From DASREM01 sp035652095 (lineage in GTDB: Bacteria; Acidobacteriota; Terriglobia; Terriglobales; Acidobacteriaceae), in the NCBI GenBank assembly GCA_035652095.1, contig DASREM010000033.1, positions 1-64,000 on the forward strand: 64,000 bases of DNA, read 5' to 3'. Both the position numbers and the translations under genes were made by a program. Positions 17,947 to 26,825 of this stretch are shown here, piece by piece; position 1 is the stretch's first letter, and each line of letters begins with the position of its first letter. Under the pieces are notes generated by a model that ran no database searches, was not told the DNA's origin, and worked only from the letters and a program-made list of their open reading frames with translations.

Positions 17947-18384
17947 TCACGCATGATGCAGAGAGTGCGCAAGCAGCACGGAAGAAAACACAGTAATGAG
18001 TACGATCATCGCCAATGAAGTCAGACATAAGATGCACCAGGCGCCGAGCACGAAACCCTCGATGTAAGTCAAGTAAATCGCAAAGCCTAACCCGATGGTG
18101 GACCCGGCCATCAGCATGGCAGGCGTCTCCGCCTTGGTGCGATAAAAAGTAGCTAGAGCTAACAAGGACGCGTACCCAAGGATGCCGATCAGAGCGACGG
18201 GGATGCCGAACAGCGATGAATATATGCTGCGATTGACGATGTCGCAATTGAAGCTCTCGCCGAAATCACAGAAGCTGGTTTGCGAAGAACCGTAGTGGTG
18301 GTACAGGGAAATGGAAGAAACAATAATTCCCACCGCCGCCAGAACGGAGATTGTGAGAAATACCCAGCGCGGCCTGGTATTCAT
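17947..18384 (-). CDS. Vitamin K epoxide reductase (VKOR)-family membrane protein
   Basis: The 145-residue protein has four to five membrane helices and the full VKOR cysteine set: Cys39 and Cys47 in the loop (CDFGESFNCDIVNRS) and the CILC redox pair Cys117/Cys120. Bacterial VKORs use quinone to reoxidise a periplasmic thioredoxin-like oxidase, replacing DsbB. The ATG at 18384 overlaps the stop of the thioredoxin-like gene as ATGA, so the two are co-translated. Starting four codons earlier at 18396 is less likely. Confidence 0.92.
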   Translation of the reverse strand: MNTRPRWVFLTISVLAAVGIIVSSISLYHHYGSSQTSFCDFGESFNCDIVNRSIYSSLFGIPVALIGILGYASLLALATFYRTKAETPAMLMAGSTIGLGFAIYLTYIEGFVLGAWCILCLTSLAMIVLITVFSSVLLAHSLHHA

Positions 18385-18812
18385 GGCAGGCTGCACCCGG
18401 TCCTGTAACTCAGAGATTGGAAGGATTCTTTGCCTTCAATTCGCGTTTTGTCGGAAAACTCCCAGGTGGGATAGTGACTGATGCCCGCGTTCTTGCAAAC
18501 GGCGGCCTGGGCGCGAACATCGCCTTTTACGCCGCACTCTACGTAGTTCACGTATTCAAACGATGAGCCGAACAGTTCCTTCTGCTCCTGGCAGTGTGGG
18601 CACCAGAAGGCGCCGTACATCTTTGCGCCATGTTCGGCGGTGCACTTGGCGAAGGCATCGAGCCTGGCGTTCCGCCGGTGGATACCGAAGTAAAACGCGA
18701 GCCCAAAAGCCGCCACGATCGCCAGCGTGGTCATTAGTCTCCGCATTAAGCTCGCTCGCGGCCGCACCTCTTGCTCACGATCCGCCTGTTTTTTCCTGCG
18801 CTCTTGTGACAT
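18381..18812 (-). CDS. Membrane-anchored thioredoxin-like protein, VKOR partner
   Basis: The protein has 143 residues from the ATG at 18812. It has a charged N terminus, one membrane helix at about 27-44, and a thioredoxin-like domain with FWCPHC (Cys71/Cys74). It closely resembles the domain that is fused to VKOR in cyanobacterial and plant proteins (GAKMYGAFWCPHCQEQK, then YPTWEF). Here the two halves are separate but overlapping genes. The likely role is disulfide formation in exported proteins. A GTG start at 18830 is an alternative. Neither start has a strong ribosome site. Confidence 0.88.
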   Translation of the reverse strand: MSQERRKKQADREQEVRPRASLMRRLMTTLAIVAAFGLAFYFGIHRRNARLDAFAKCTAEHGAKMYGAFWCPHCQEQKELFGSSFEYVNYVECGVKGDVRAQAAVCKNAGISHYPTWEFSDKTRIEGKESFQSLSYRTGCSLP

Positions 18813-18873
18813 AGAATTCCGGGCCAACACTCACGCGATGCTGTGGCTGTTCAGGACAACCCGCTGGCTGTTT

Positions 18874-19776
18874 TTATACCACGACGTTCAGTACCGATGG
18901 CAAGACGTCAAGCGACAAGCAATGTAGCGTCATGGTTTCACCGTCCACCATGACATCCACCGCCTGATCCAACTCAAAATCAACCCGGCTGACTGCTTTC
19001 CGCTCTGCCAGCGGATGATTGACGTGCGTGCCATCGTAGAGGCGGGGAAGGTTACGAATCAGCCCCACGCGCCCGATCGGTCCCCAGCGCACAAATTCGA
19101 TGAGGCCATCGCTGGTATCAGCCTGGGGCGCGATCATCATCGTTCCACCAGTGTATTTGCTGTTGCTGAACGTAAGAAACAGGCAGGGACGGCGATCTGT
19201 TCTGGCCTCTCCGTCCACCCGCAAGGGAAACGGCCGCCGTCGAAACCGGGCCAGACAGATGAAAATTGATGTTTGATATCCGAGTTCTCCCCAGCCCCTG
19301 AAGTTGCGGGCACGCATCATTGCGACGTCAGCGGAGAAGCCCATGCTCAAGAGATTAATGTAATAAAGAACGCCCTGGGAATGAACAAGGCGGATCACGT
19401 CGATTGCCCGCGAAGGTTCGCCCTTCAGAGCATCGATTCTCTGCTCGAGCGTTCTGGAACCGAAATCTCTCAAGAAAGAGTTGCCGGTTCCAAGCGGAAG
19501 GAAAGCGAGAGTAGGCGCGACTCCATCCAGGGCCTGCGGAAAAATGCCATTCACGATTTCGTACGAGGTGCCGTCTCCACCGACCGCAATGAATTTACGG
19601 AACCCTTCTTGCCAGCCTTGTCGAGCCAGGCGTGTGCCGTCGCCTGGCTCCTGGCTCTCTCGAACCTCGACTGCTATATTCGCAGAGCGAAGGCGCACAA
19701 GCGCCGGTGCAAGGAGTTTGCGGCACTGCCCGCCTCCTGCTGCCGGATTGACGATAACTAGAAAAGAGTCGTTCAC
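18874..19776 (-). CDS. Diacylglycerol kinase-family lipid kinase (YegS/BmrU-like)
   Basis: This 300-residue member of the DAGK catalytic superfamily has the nucleotide motifs VNPAAGGG at the N terminus and GGDGT at 66-70, then LPLGTGNSFLRDFG. These enzymes phosphorylate diacylglycerol, sphingoid or related hydroxyl lipids. The start is GTG at 19776, overlapping the upstream ligase stop as GTGA. As part of the acyl-ligase, ACP and reductase block, it probably phosphorylates a lipid alcohol made by the neighbouring enzymes. That substrate is an inference. Confidence 0.88.
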   Translation of the reverse strand: MNDSFLVIVNPAAGGGQCRKLLAPALVRLRSANIAVEVRESQEPGDGTRLARQGWQEGFRKFIAVGGDGTSYEIVNGIFPQALDGVAPTLAFLPLGTGNSFLRDFGSRTLEQRIDALKGEPSRAIDVIRLVHSQGVLYYINLLSMGFSADVAMMRARNFRGWGELGYQTSIFICLARFRRRPFPLRVDGEARTDRRPCLFLTFSNSKYTGGTMMIAPQADTSDGLIEFVRWGPIGRVGLIRNLPRLYDGTHVNHPLAERKAVSRVDFELDQAVDVMVDGETMTLHCLSLDVLPSVLNVVV

Positions 19777-21488
19777 AGACGAATCACGGCCGCACGATCG
19801 ATTGTCTTTCCGATCTCTTCGGCCAGTGTGTTGCGTTTGATCTTCATCGATGCGGTTCGGGGAAAATCCTTGTACCAGACCATGTAACCGCCGACACGCT
19901 TGTAGTCCGGCAACTTTCGATTCCGCGCGTTGATGTCTTGTTTCAATGCTTCAGAAAACTCCTGGCCTTGCTCGAGGCGCAGAATAAGAACCAGCACTTC
20001 CTTTTCTTTGCCGATGGTCTTGGGCTTCCAGACATAGTTCGCCGCGAATACGGCAAATTCCTTCACCGGCAGACTATCGAACACCGACTCGATGTCTTCT
20101 GGGTAAATGTTCTTACCGCCTTCGGTCACAATCATGTTCTTCTTGCGTCCGAAGAGTTGCAGGTGACCATTTCCATTGAAGCGTCCCAGATCTCCCGTCA
20201 AGAGCCAGCCATCCACAATGGTTTCGGCGGTCAGTTCAGGGTCATCGAGATAATGTGACATCACCGTGCCGCTGCGCACCGCGACCTCTCCGACGCCATC
20301 TTCGTCGGGATTCAAAATTCTTACTTCTACACCGGGAAGCGGCTTGCCCACGGTGTCAGCGCGGAAGGGTTTCAGGTCATTCACCGTGAGTGCGGTACAC
20401 GCCTCCGTCAGGCCATACCCGTTGGCAACTGGAACTCCGAGGTCATAGAAGAATTGCAAGGTGGACGGCTCCATAAAGGCGCCGCCAACGATGATCGCCC
20501 GCAGATCACCACCGAATGCACGATGCACCTGGGGCAGCAACTTGCGGCTCAGGGTTACGTTCGGATGCGATCCCGTGAGCGCCTTGTTTGCCGCAATGAG
20601 TCCGTTCAACAGCGCTCGCCTGGGCGCGGACAGGCCGTCAAATTTTGCCCTCAACCCGCGTTCCAGGTTCTTCAGGACCATGGGGACAAGGCTGACATAG
20701 GTGATTCGGTAGCGCACAAAAGCATCGCGCACGAACTCCGGTCGCAGGGTGCGCAGATGGACCACGCAAGCACCGCATACGAACGGCCCAATGAATCCGA
20801 CCATGAAGTCGATGGCGTGATTGGTGGGAAGAATGCTCAAATAACGCACTCCCGGCCAGAACGGATACCATGCGGTCAGCGATTTGCATTGCTCCAGGTA
20901 ATTCTGATGCGTCAGCACGCATCCCTTCGGACGTCCGCCTGTCCCCGAGGAATAAACGATGCACGCAACGTCCTGCCGTTGGCGCGGAACAAAGATGGGA
21001 TCGCCTTTGCGCCGGAAATCCTCCCAGCGATATGCCCCGGCTAAATCGGCGCTGGGCGGGGCTTCAGTCACCAGGACAGTCTGAAGTTTGTGGTTCTTGA
21101 ATTCTGGCGAGGCCATGATCGCTCGCCACAAGTGATATTCGACTACGGCAAACCTGGCTTTGCTGTGCGCAAGCAACTGCAGGTGCTCTGCCGCGCTGAG
21201 CTTGTAGTCAAGGGGCACCAGCACGCCGCCGCAGAAAAAGATCGCATAGGCGGAGATCAGCCACTTTGACTGGTTCGTCATGACGATGGCTGCCCGGTCC
21301 CCGGCGCGAAGTTCAGCGTCTTCCAGCGCTCTCGCGAGTGGACGGGCCATCTCCTTGAAGTCGGAGTACGTGAGGCGTGTTTTCTCCTTGTCCCGATCCG
21401 ATTCGATCAGGCACTCCTGGTTGGGCCAGCGGTCAAGGGCATCCCGCAGCGCCGCCCCCAGCGACGTGTATTGGTCCAGGTTCAACAT
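19773..21488 (-). CDS. Acyl-AMP ligase / acyl-CoA synthetase (second copy)
   Basis: The 571-residue ANL-superfamily adenylating enzyme activates a carboxylic acid as acyl-AMP for transfer to CoA or an acyl carrier protein. The P-loop-like motif is VYSSGTGGRPKGCVLTHQN. Other ANL motifs are NGYGLTEACTAL and WLLTGDLGRFNGNGHLQLFGRKKNMIV, with the hinge Lys in the C-terminal domain. It lies 30 bases downstream of the ACP gene and overlaps the lipid kinase by four bases. Direct loading of that ACP is the natural hypothesis. Substrate chain length cannot be read from sequence. Confidence 0.9.
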   Translation of the reverse strand: MLNLDQYTSLGAALRDALDRWPNQECLIESDRDKEKTRLTYSDFKEMARPLARALEDAELRAGDRAAIVMTNQSKWLISAYAIFFCGGVLVPLDYKLSAAEHLQLLAHSKARFAVVEYHLWRAIMASPEFKNHKLQTVLVTEAPPSADLAGAYRWEDFRRKGDPIFVPRQRQDVACIVYSSGTGGRPKGCVLTHQNYLEQCKSLTAWYPFWPGVRYLSILPTNHAIDFMVGFIGPFVCGACVVHLRTLRPEFVRDAFVRYRITYVSLVPMVLKNLERGLRAKFDGLSAPRRALLNGLIAANKALTGSHPNVTLSRKLLPQVHRAFGGDLRAIIVGGAFMEPSTLQFFYDLGVPVANGYGLTEACTALTVNDLKPFRADTVGKPLPGVEVRILNPDEDGVGEVAVRSGTVMSHYLDDPELTAETIVDGWLLTGDLGRFNGNGHLQLFGRKKNMIVTEGGKNIYPEDIESVFDSLPVKEFAVFAANYVWKPKTIGKEKEVLVLILRLEQGQEFSEALKQDINARNRKLPDYKRVGGYMVWYKDFPRTASMKIKRNTLAEEIGKTIDRAAVIRL

Positions 21489-21518
21489 GCCATGGAAACT
21501 CTTGTCAGTTCTCTCGTC

Positions 21519-21761
21519 CTACAGTCTGGCCTGAATTCGCTCCGCGAGCGTGCGGAAGTCCGACACGCCCTGCAACTCGTAATCCGGCAACTCCACGTGG
21601 AAGTGATTCTCCAGCCGAGTGAGCAAATCGAGGGCTTGCAAACTGTCAATCCCGAGCGTCTTGAAAAAATCATCGTCTGGCGTCAACTTCTCGCGCGGCA
21701 CCTTGAAGTGTGCAGCAGCCAGCCCCAATACTTCGTTAAGAGTCTTATCGGAACTTGTCAT
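21519..21761 (-). CDS. Acyl carrier protein, stand-alone
   Basis: This 80-residue carrier has the phosphopantetheine site Ser40 in LGIDSLQALDL. Downstream residues LLTRLENHFHVELPD are typical of helix II and loop II of ACPs. It is flanked by two acyl-AMP ligases and an enoyl-CoA hydratase, so it is a dedicated carrier and not the housekeeping AcpP, which would sit in a fab cluster. The intergenic gaps are 21 and 30 bases. It probably tethers the acyl chain that the adjacent reductases act on. Confidence 0.93.
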   Translation of the reverse strand: MTSSDKTLNEVLGLAAAHFKVPREKLTPDDDFFKTLGIDSLQALDLLTRLENHFHVELPDYELQGVSDFRTLAERIQARL

Positions 21762-21782
21762 GTTCTTCTCAAATTCACAATT

Positions 21783-22586
21783 TCAAGGCAGGTATGGTTG
21801 CGCATCTTCACTCTCGACGAACTTGCGCAGTCCTTCCTCGACTGCGGGACGGGTGAAAAGTTCACAGAAAATGTCGATCTCCTGTTGCAATTCTTCAACC
21901 GGAATTGGCTTGATGAAGCGCTTGGCGGCAATCGCGGTTCGCCGGTCGAACTTCGCCAATTGGGCCGCAGTGCTTTTGGCCGCGCGCAACGCGTGACCTT
22001 CACCCACGGCCTGGCTCACCAGGCCGATCGCCTGAGCCTTCGCGGCGTTAAAACTCCGTCCCGTAAGTAACAGGTCTCGAACCACCGCGTTTCCCACATC
22101 GCGTTTTAATCTCGGGATACCGCCGAATCCGGGGATCAGTCCAAGCCGCAATTCCGGAAAGCAGAATCGTGCCATCTTGTCGGCAATGATCAAGTCGCAG
22201 GTCAGAGCCAGTTCGAATCCGCCACCAAACGTAACGCCATGGACGGCTGCAATGGTGGTGAGGGGCGAACTGTCGATTGCATTCATGACGCGGTGAATTC
22301 GCTGCAGGTAATCCCGGACACCCCGAACCGCCTCGTCGCGATCCAATTCGTGAGAGCGGCGATAGAGTTCCCGTAAATCAGCGCCGGCACAAAACCCGGA
22401 CTTCAAGGTGCTGTAGATGACCAGCGCGTGGGCCCCTTCCTCCATTTCTCTCAGGGCGACGATGAAGCGCTCCAGTTCCTCGAGGGTAAGCGAGCCGATC
22501 TCGTTGCACGGCGCGCGATGCAGCGCCAACTCGACGATGCCCTCTCTCAACTCCCACGAGAGCGCTTGTCCCTCCACCTTTTCCAT
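21783..22586 (-). CDS. Enoyl-CoA hydratase/isomerase-family protein
   Basis: The 267-residue crotonase-fold protein has the oxyanion-hole segments SGFCAGADLRELYRR and VHGVTFGGGFELALTCDLIIAD. The two catalytic glutamates of true hydratases would fall in the second segment and in FPELRLGLIPGFGG. A Glu in PELRLG is present, so hydration or isomerisation is possible. It is placed between the first ligase and the ACP in the lipid block. Whether it works on CoA or ACP thioesters is unknown. Confidence 0.88.
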   Translation of the reverse strand: MEKVEGQALSWELREGIVELALHRAPCNEIGSLTLEELERFIVALREMEEGAHALVIYSTLKSGFCAGADLRELYRRSHELDRDEAVRGVRDYLQRIHRVMNAIDSSPLTTIAAVHGVTFGGGFELALTCDLIIADKMARFCFPELRLGLIPGFGGIPRLKRDVGNAVVRDLLLTGRSFNAAKAQAIGLVSQAVGEGHALRAAKSTAAQLAKFDRRTAIAAKRFIKPIPVEELQQEIDIFCELFTRPAVEEGLRKFVESEDAQPYLP

Positions 22587-22610
22587 AAACTCGCGTCCGG
22601 CTCAATACAC

Positions 22611-24296
22611 CTAGACAGCCTGTTTGACAGAATACATCTGCTCGATCTCGGCCTTCAGCCGTGCCGAAATCAAGTCTCGTTTCAATTTCCCATTGGCTGT
22701 AAGCAGCCCATTTTCGATCGAAAACGGCTCCCGCTGGATATGAAAGCTCCGGATCTGCTTGTAGTGCGGCAAGTCCGCATTTACCGCGTCCACCACCGCC
22801 TGCACCTTTTCCGGAGACACCTCGCCTGTCACGATGGCGCAAAGGTAGTTGCGAGCATTACCGACCAGAACGACCTGTTGCGCCTGCGGCAATCGTTCCA
22901 GCAACTCTTCCTCGATGGGCTCGGGGGCGATATTGTGGCCAGAGCCTAAGATGATCAGGTTCTTGATTCTGCCAATGATTCTCCAGTTTCCATTGGCATC
23001 AACCTCGCCCTGATCTCCGGTGTGGAACCAGCCATTGCGCAGCGCCTGCCCGGTATCCGCCGGCCGATTCCAGTAGCCCGCAAAAATATTTGGACCGCGC
23101 ACCAGAATCTCATCATTTTCACCCAGCCGCATTTCGATCTCCGGAATTGCAGGGCCAACCCGTCCGGCTTCCACGTGCAACGGATCATCCATGGTACAGA
23201 TCGCCGTTGTTTCCGTCAGTCCGTACACCTGCAAGACAGGAATTCCCAACATCATAAAATAGAGTTGCGTCTCCACGTTGAGCGGCGCGGAGCCGCAGAT
23301 CAACGCCTTCAGGTTGGGCCCGATCATCCTTCGGCGGATGGTGGGAAAAACGATACTTCGCGCCAGGCCCAGCCAAGTCGAATCCAGTCTTGTGGCTTGC
23401 CCCTCCTGGGCTCGCATCCACGCACCCTTTGCCCTGCTATAAAGCGCCAGCGCGATGCCGCCGGTCTTCCACAGTTGCTCGTCCACGGCCCGCCGCATTC
23501 GCTCCAACAGTTGCGGAACGTTCAGGAAGTAATCCGCCTCAGCCTGGCGCATCTCGCTCGATAGCCTGCTCAAATCGCGGCTGAGCGTCAACAGGCTTCT
23601 CCGAAGCAGGCAGGTGAGCAACATGATCCAGGAACCCGCAAAACAGAACGGCAGATAGTGGAATACGCGGTCCTGTTTTTCAGATCCTTGCATCAGAACG
23701 TCCAAACGGCTTGACGTGCAAGCCAACATGTGCCCGATATTTCCTGCGGTCAGGACCACGCCCTTCGCCACCCCGGAAGTACCGGAGGTGTAGATGATTG
23801 CGACTGCATCCGACTCGGCCAAGCCAGAGGCCTCGCCCGCAGCAGCCTCGGTCTGCGCAAAAACCTCGTCGAGAACCACCAGGCGGGGACAGTCATCCCA
23901 CTCTCGCGCGACGGCCGCCTTCAAATCCGCATCTCCACAGCAGATCAGGGCCGGGGTGCAATCCTTCATCATGTCCACCAACTCTGCCGCGGCCTGCCGG
24001 GCATAAAGCGGTACCACGATCAGCCCTTCCGAAATAATGGCGAGGTCCATGGCGACCCAGTCGAAGCTGTTATGCGCGAGCAACGCGCAGCGGTCGCCGC
24101 GCTTCAGTCCCTGTCTACGCAGAAAGGCCCCGGCCTTCGTTATCCGGGTAAGAAGTTCGCGGCCGGAAAGGGCAGTCGGAATGCCGTCGTCGAATGCACG
24201 CAATACCGTGGCCTCGGTGTCCAGCGCGGCGAAGATGTCGGATAGGAAACTCACTTTATGGTTAGAATCGGATGCCTTAGCCCCCGTAGGCCACAA
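22611..24296 (-). CDS. Acyl-AMP ligase / long-chain acyl-CoA synthetase (first copy)
   Basis: An ANL-superfamily ligase of 561 residues. Adenylation motif: IIYTSGTSGVAKGVVLT. The mid-domain VYGLTETTAICTMD and WFHTGDQGEVDANGNWRIIGRIKNLII are also standard. The frame starts with TTG at 24296, preceded by GAAGGA, and overlaps the end of the pyruvyl transferase gene by 20 bases. A GTG at 24254 is an alternative. It resembles long-chain fatty-acid ligases (FadD15-like) more than its neighbour at 19773, so the two ligases probably activate different acids or load different acceptors. Confidence 0.88.
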   Translation of the reverse strand: MWPTGAKASDSNHKVSFLSDIFAALDTEATVLRAFDDGIPTALSGRELLTRITKAGAFLRRQGLKRGDRCALLAHNSFDWVAMDLAIISEGLIVVPLYARQAAAELVDMMKDCTPALICCGDADLKAAVAREWDDCPRLVVLDEVFAQTEAAAGEASGLAESDAVAIIYTSGTSGVAKGVVLTAGNIGHMLACTSSRLDVLMQGSEKQDRVFHYLPFCFAGSWIMLLTCLLRRSLLTLSRDLSRLSSEMRQAEADYFLNVPQLLERMRRAVDEQLWKTGGIALALYSRAKGAWMRAQEGQATRLDSTWLGLARSIVFPTIRRRMIGPNLKALICGSAPLNVETQLYFMMLGIPVLQVYGLTETTAICTMDDPLHVEAGRVGPAIPEIEMRLGENDEILVRGPNIFAGYWNRPADTGQALRNGWFHTGDQGEVDANGNWRIIGRIKNLIILGSGHNIAPEPIEEELLERLPQAQQVVLVGNARNYLCAIVTGEVSPEKVQAVVDAVNADLPHYKQIRSFHIQREPFSIENGLLTANGKLKRDLISARLKAEIEQMYSVKQAV

Positions 24297-25689
24297 TCAG
24301 ATCCTTCAAGCCGGGACTCATCGGCGGCAAGTAATCTTCCCAACTCCATTCTCCAGTGCGTGTCGGGAACTCCGGGTAGCGGCGCCGGACTTCTTCTTCG
24401 AAATAGACACCCATGCGCGCCATCACCTTGAGATTCCGTACCACGCAACGGCCAATTGCGTCGGCAATGCTGTCACCCTCCCGGCTCAACTTCTCGAGCG
24501 CGGTCAAAAGGCGAGCTTCCAGGTCGGGATCATCAACGTTCATCAACAGGTCCTGGTGCCCACGCTCGCGCATCAAGTTCCGAATGCGCTCATCCATCGT
24601 GATGCCCGCGGATGGAACCAGCGCCGGCATCGAAGTCACAATTCCGTGATAGCGCGACGAAACCATCATGTGGCAACAACGCAGAATGCTGACCAGTTCA
24701 TACATGTTGTACTCATCCGACGTAAGGACGGGGACTCCGCCGAGCTTTTCGGAAATTCTGTTCGCAGGACGCGCATCCAGCCGCTCCGTCGCAACCATGA
24801 TCACGAACACGCTGCGCTGTTCCCTGAATTTCGCCACTGCATTCGCGATGGAGCCCAGATAGTGCTGGTACGCGCGCTCGGCTGCAGGGCCCGAGTTGTG
24901 AAAGTAGACCGAGCGGTAATGACTGTCCTTATATGCTCCCGCCAGACTGTGGGCGGCAAACTTCGCAACCGACGCCTTGACCGGCCACTCGAAGGGATTG
25001 ATGGGGCAGACTACCAATACCGGCGTCTTCCCATCCCAACCGACAGTCCGCAACGTTTTCTGACCGTATTCCGCGGGGTGAGGCTCGAAGGTCCAGGCCG
25101 TGTCGGTGCCTAATTCCGTTGGCACTCCGAGTTCGCGCAAGAGGGTCCGCGACTCGACATTGCGGGTGATGACCAGCGACTGATGACAGAAGCGCGAGCA
25201 CATCCTGGCAATCATCGGATCCATCTGTCCGGCTTCCGCTCCATATCCGACAGAGAGCTTATTCTGGACTGCGGCGAGACCAAGCGAACCAATCATCATG
25301 GTGGTCAACGCGTTGGCAAATTTGCTCTTGAACATGGAGCCTTCGCAGGCCACCACTCCATCGTGCCGGGGGACCTCATCGGCGAGGAAAGGAGGAAAGA
25401 TGTCCGGCAGGTGCACCTGCCTCGTATCGGCAAAGTATCCGGACGACATTTTGAAATTCTGGCTCATGACCGAGAACTGCACGTTATTTGCGCCCAGAAT
25501 ATGTCGAATCTGACGCAGCATTTCCTCGACGCGCGCATCCGACCCGGTGTTTCTGGTTCCGTTGTAGCCTGCAAACAACAGCTTGAGCTTTTCCCCGGGC
25601 CGCCAGCGCTTTCCCTTCCCGAGCATCCAGCCGACCTTTGCCGATTCCACGATCGTGCTGACCCAGGCTTCCAGCAGGAAATCCATCAT
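24277..25689 (-). CDS. Polysaccharide pyruvyl transferase-family protein
   Basis: The 470-residue protein has the family's two Rossmann-like halves: an N-terminal LFAGYNGTRNTGSDARVEEML and a C-terminal SSRYHGIVTSMPALVPSAGI, the segment that carries the conserved RYH. Known members add a ketal-linked pyruvate to sugars (CsaB, WcaK-like). The ATG at 25689 overlaps the SDR stop as ATGA. A frame to 25851 would bury it in that gene. Its occurrence inside a lipid block suggests decoration of a lipid-linked sugar or polyol headgroup. This is inference. Confidence 0.82.
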   Translation of the reverse strand: MMDFLLEAWVSTIVESAKVGWMLGKGKRWRPGEKLKLLFAGYNGTRNTGSDARVEEMLRQIRHILGANNVQFSVMSQNFKMSSGYFADTRQVHLPDIFPPFLADEVPRHDGVVACEGSMFKSKFANALTTMMIGSLGLAAVQNKLSVGYGAEAGQMDPMIARMCSRFCHQSLVITRNVESRTLLRELGVPTELGTDTAWTFEPHPAEYGQKTLRTVGWDGKTPVLVVCPINPFEWPVKASVAKFAAHSLAGAYKDSHYRSVYFHNSGPAAERAYQHYLGSIANAVAKFREQRSVFVIMVATERLDARPANRISEKLGGVPVLTSDEYNMYELVSILRCCHMMVSSRYHGIVTSMPALVPSAGITMDERIRNLMRERGHQDLLMNVDDPDLEARLLTALEKLSREGDSIADAIGRCVVRNLKVMARMGVYFEEEVRRRYPEFPTRTGEWSWEDYLPPMSPGLKDLIVAYGG

Positions 25690-26825
25690 GCCGCAGACCC
25701 TCCCGCCGTCGTGGCCGGCCATCGCTGGTACTGGTAGCTGAAATTCGATTCCCTGCTGAATTTTAAGAGCGGGAAACTGTATTGCGAGAATGGCACCGGC
25801 CGGCGTCCCAGTTCCGATGTGACTCGCGTATTGTCGAAGACGGTGTTCCAAACCAGGTAGGGCATGAAGACTTTCATAAGCGCGGCGCCATGTCCCACCG
25901 GGCCCTTGCGGTTCGCCAGCATGTTGATAACGGAAGCGAAGGGTTTCTCGAGGAAAGGCATGAACACGGGACGGCGCTTGCCCTGTGCCGAGGCCAATGC
26001 TGCGGTCAGTTCACGGAAGGTCTGTGAATCCCGCCCCGAGGAGAGGTGATAGGTATCGTAGAGCGGCTTTTCCTTCTGGTGCAAGGTTGCGATCGCGTCG
26101 GCAACAAAATCCACATTAACGATATCGATTTTGTCGGTCGCACGAAACGGTAATACCGGCAACCCGGCAAGAAAAACGAATGCCCTCACCATGTCAAACT
26201 GGGTGGTCTCCGGGTACCGGCTATCTCCCAGCACGATGCTGGGGCGGAAAAAGGTCAGCGGGACTTCCGGAAGCAACTGGCGAATCATATGCTCGCAAAA
26301 TTTCTTGGTGCGCGCGTAGGGATCGTAGTCCGAGCGGTCCCACTCGATGGAGCGATCCTCGGTTACAACTTCGTTTGATCTTTTGCCTGCCACGGCCACC
26401 GTACTCACATGGCTGAAGCGCCGCAACCCGTGATAATGATGCGCCCGCATGGCCAGTTGCAGCACTTCGAGAGTTCCCCGCAGATTCACATTGAGGCAGC
26501 TCTTTTCCGATTTGCGGTTCAGCGAGGCCGCGCAGTGAATCACCGAATCGGTGGTATGAATCAGCCGGTCGTACTCATCCTGTGAAGAAACTCCGAACCC
26601 CGGGGTGGTCAGATCACCGCGAAAAATGCGAATACGAGTCTGCAGGTATTCATAGAAGCGGGGAAAATCCAGGTGTAGTTGCAACGACTGCCAGAGGCGC
26701 TGTTCGGCCTCGTGGGGATCACGCGCACGCACCAGTAAATTGAGGCTGCCGCTGTGCTGCTTCAGTAAATTTGCGGCGACGTGTGCGCCGATGTACCCGG
26801 TTGCGCCGGTCAGGAATATCGCCAC
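25686..26825 (-). CDS. SDR-family NAD(P)-dependent reductase/epimerase, thioester-reductase-like
   Basis: The 379-residue extended SDR has the nucleotide motif GATGYIGAHVAANLL at the N terminus, the CAASLN active-site region and the catalytic YxxxK as YARTKK. The overall layout (VIHCAAS..., NLRGTLEVLQLA, FRPSIVLGDSR) fits the NAD-binding-4 group, which contains thioester and fatty acyl reductases as well as epimerases. It overlaps the end of the larger acyl reductase by 16 bases. The two may reduce an acyl thioester in successive steps, or this one may act on a sugar headgroup. Confidence 0.85.
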   Translation of the reverse strand: MAIFLTGATGYIGAHVAANLLKQHSGSLNLLVRARDPHEAEQRLWQSLQLHLDFPRFYEYLQTRIRIFRGDLTTPGFGVSSQDEYDRLIHTTDSVIHCAASLNRKSEKSCLNVNLRGTLEVLQLAMRAHHYHGLRRFSHVSTVAVAGKRSNEVVTEDRSIEWDRSDYDPYARTKKFCEHMIRQLLPEVPLTFFRPSIVLGDSRYPETTQFDMVRAFVFLAGLPVLPFRATDKIDIVNVDFVADAIATLHQKEKPLYDTYHLSSGRDSQTFRELTAALASAQGKRRPVFMPFLEKPFASVINMLANRKGPVGHGAALMKVFMPYLVWNTVFDNTRVTSELGRRPVPFSQYSFPLLKFSRESNFSYQYQRWPATTAGGSAA

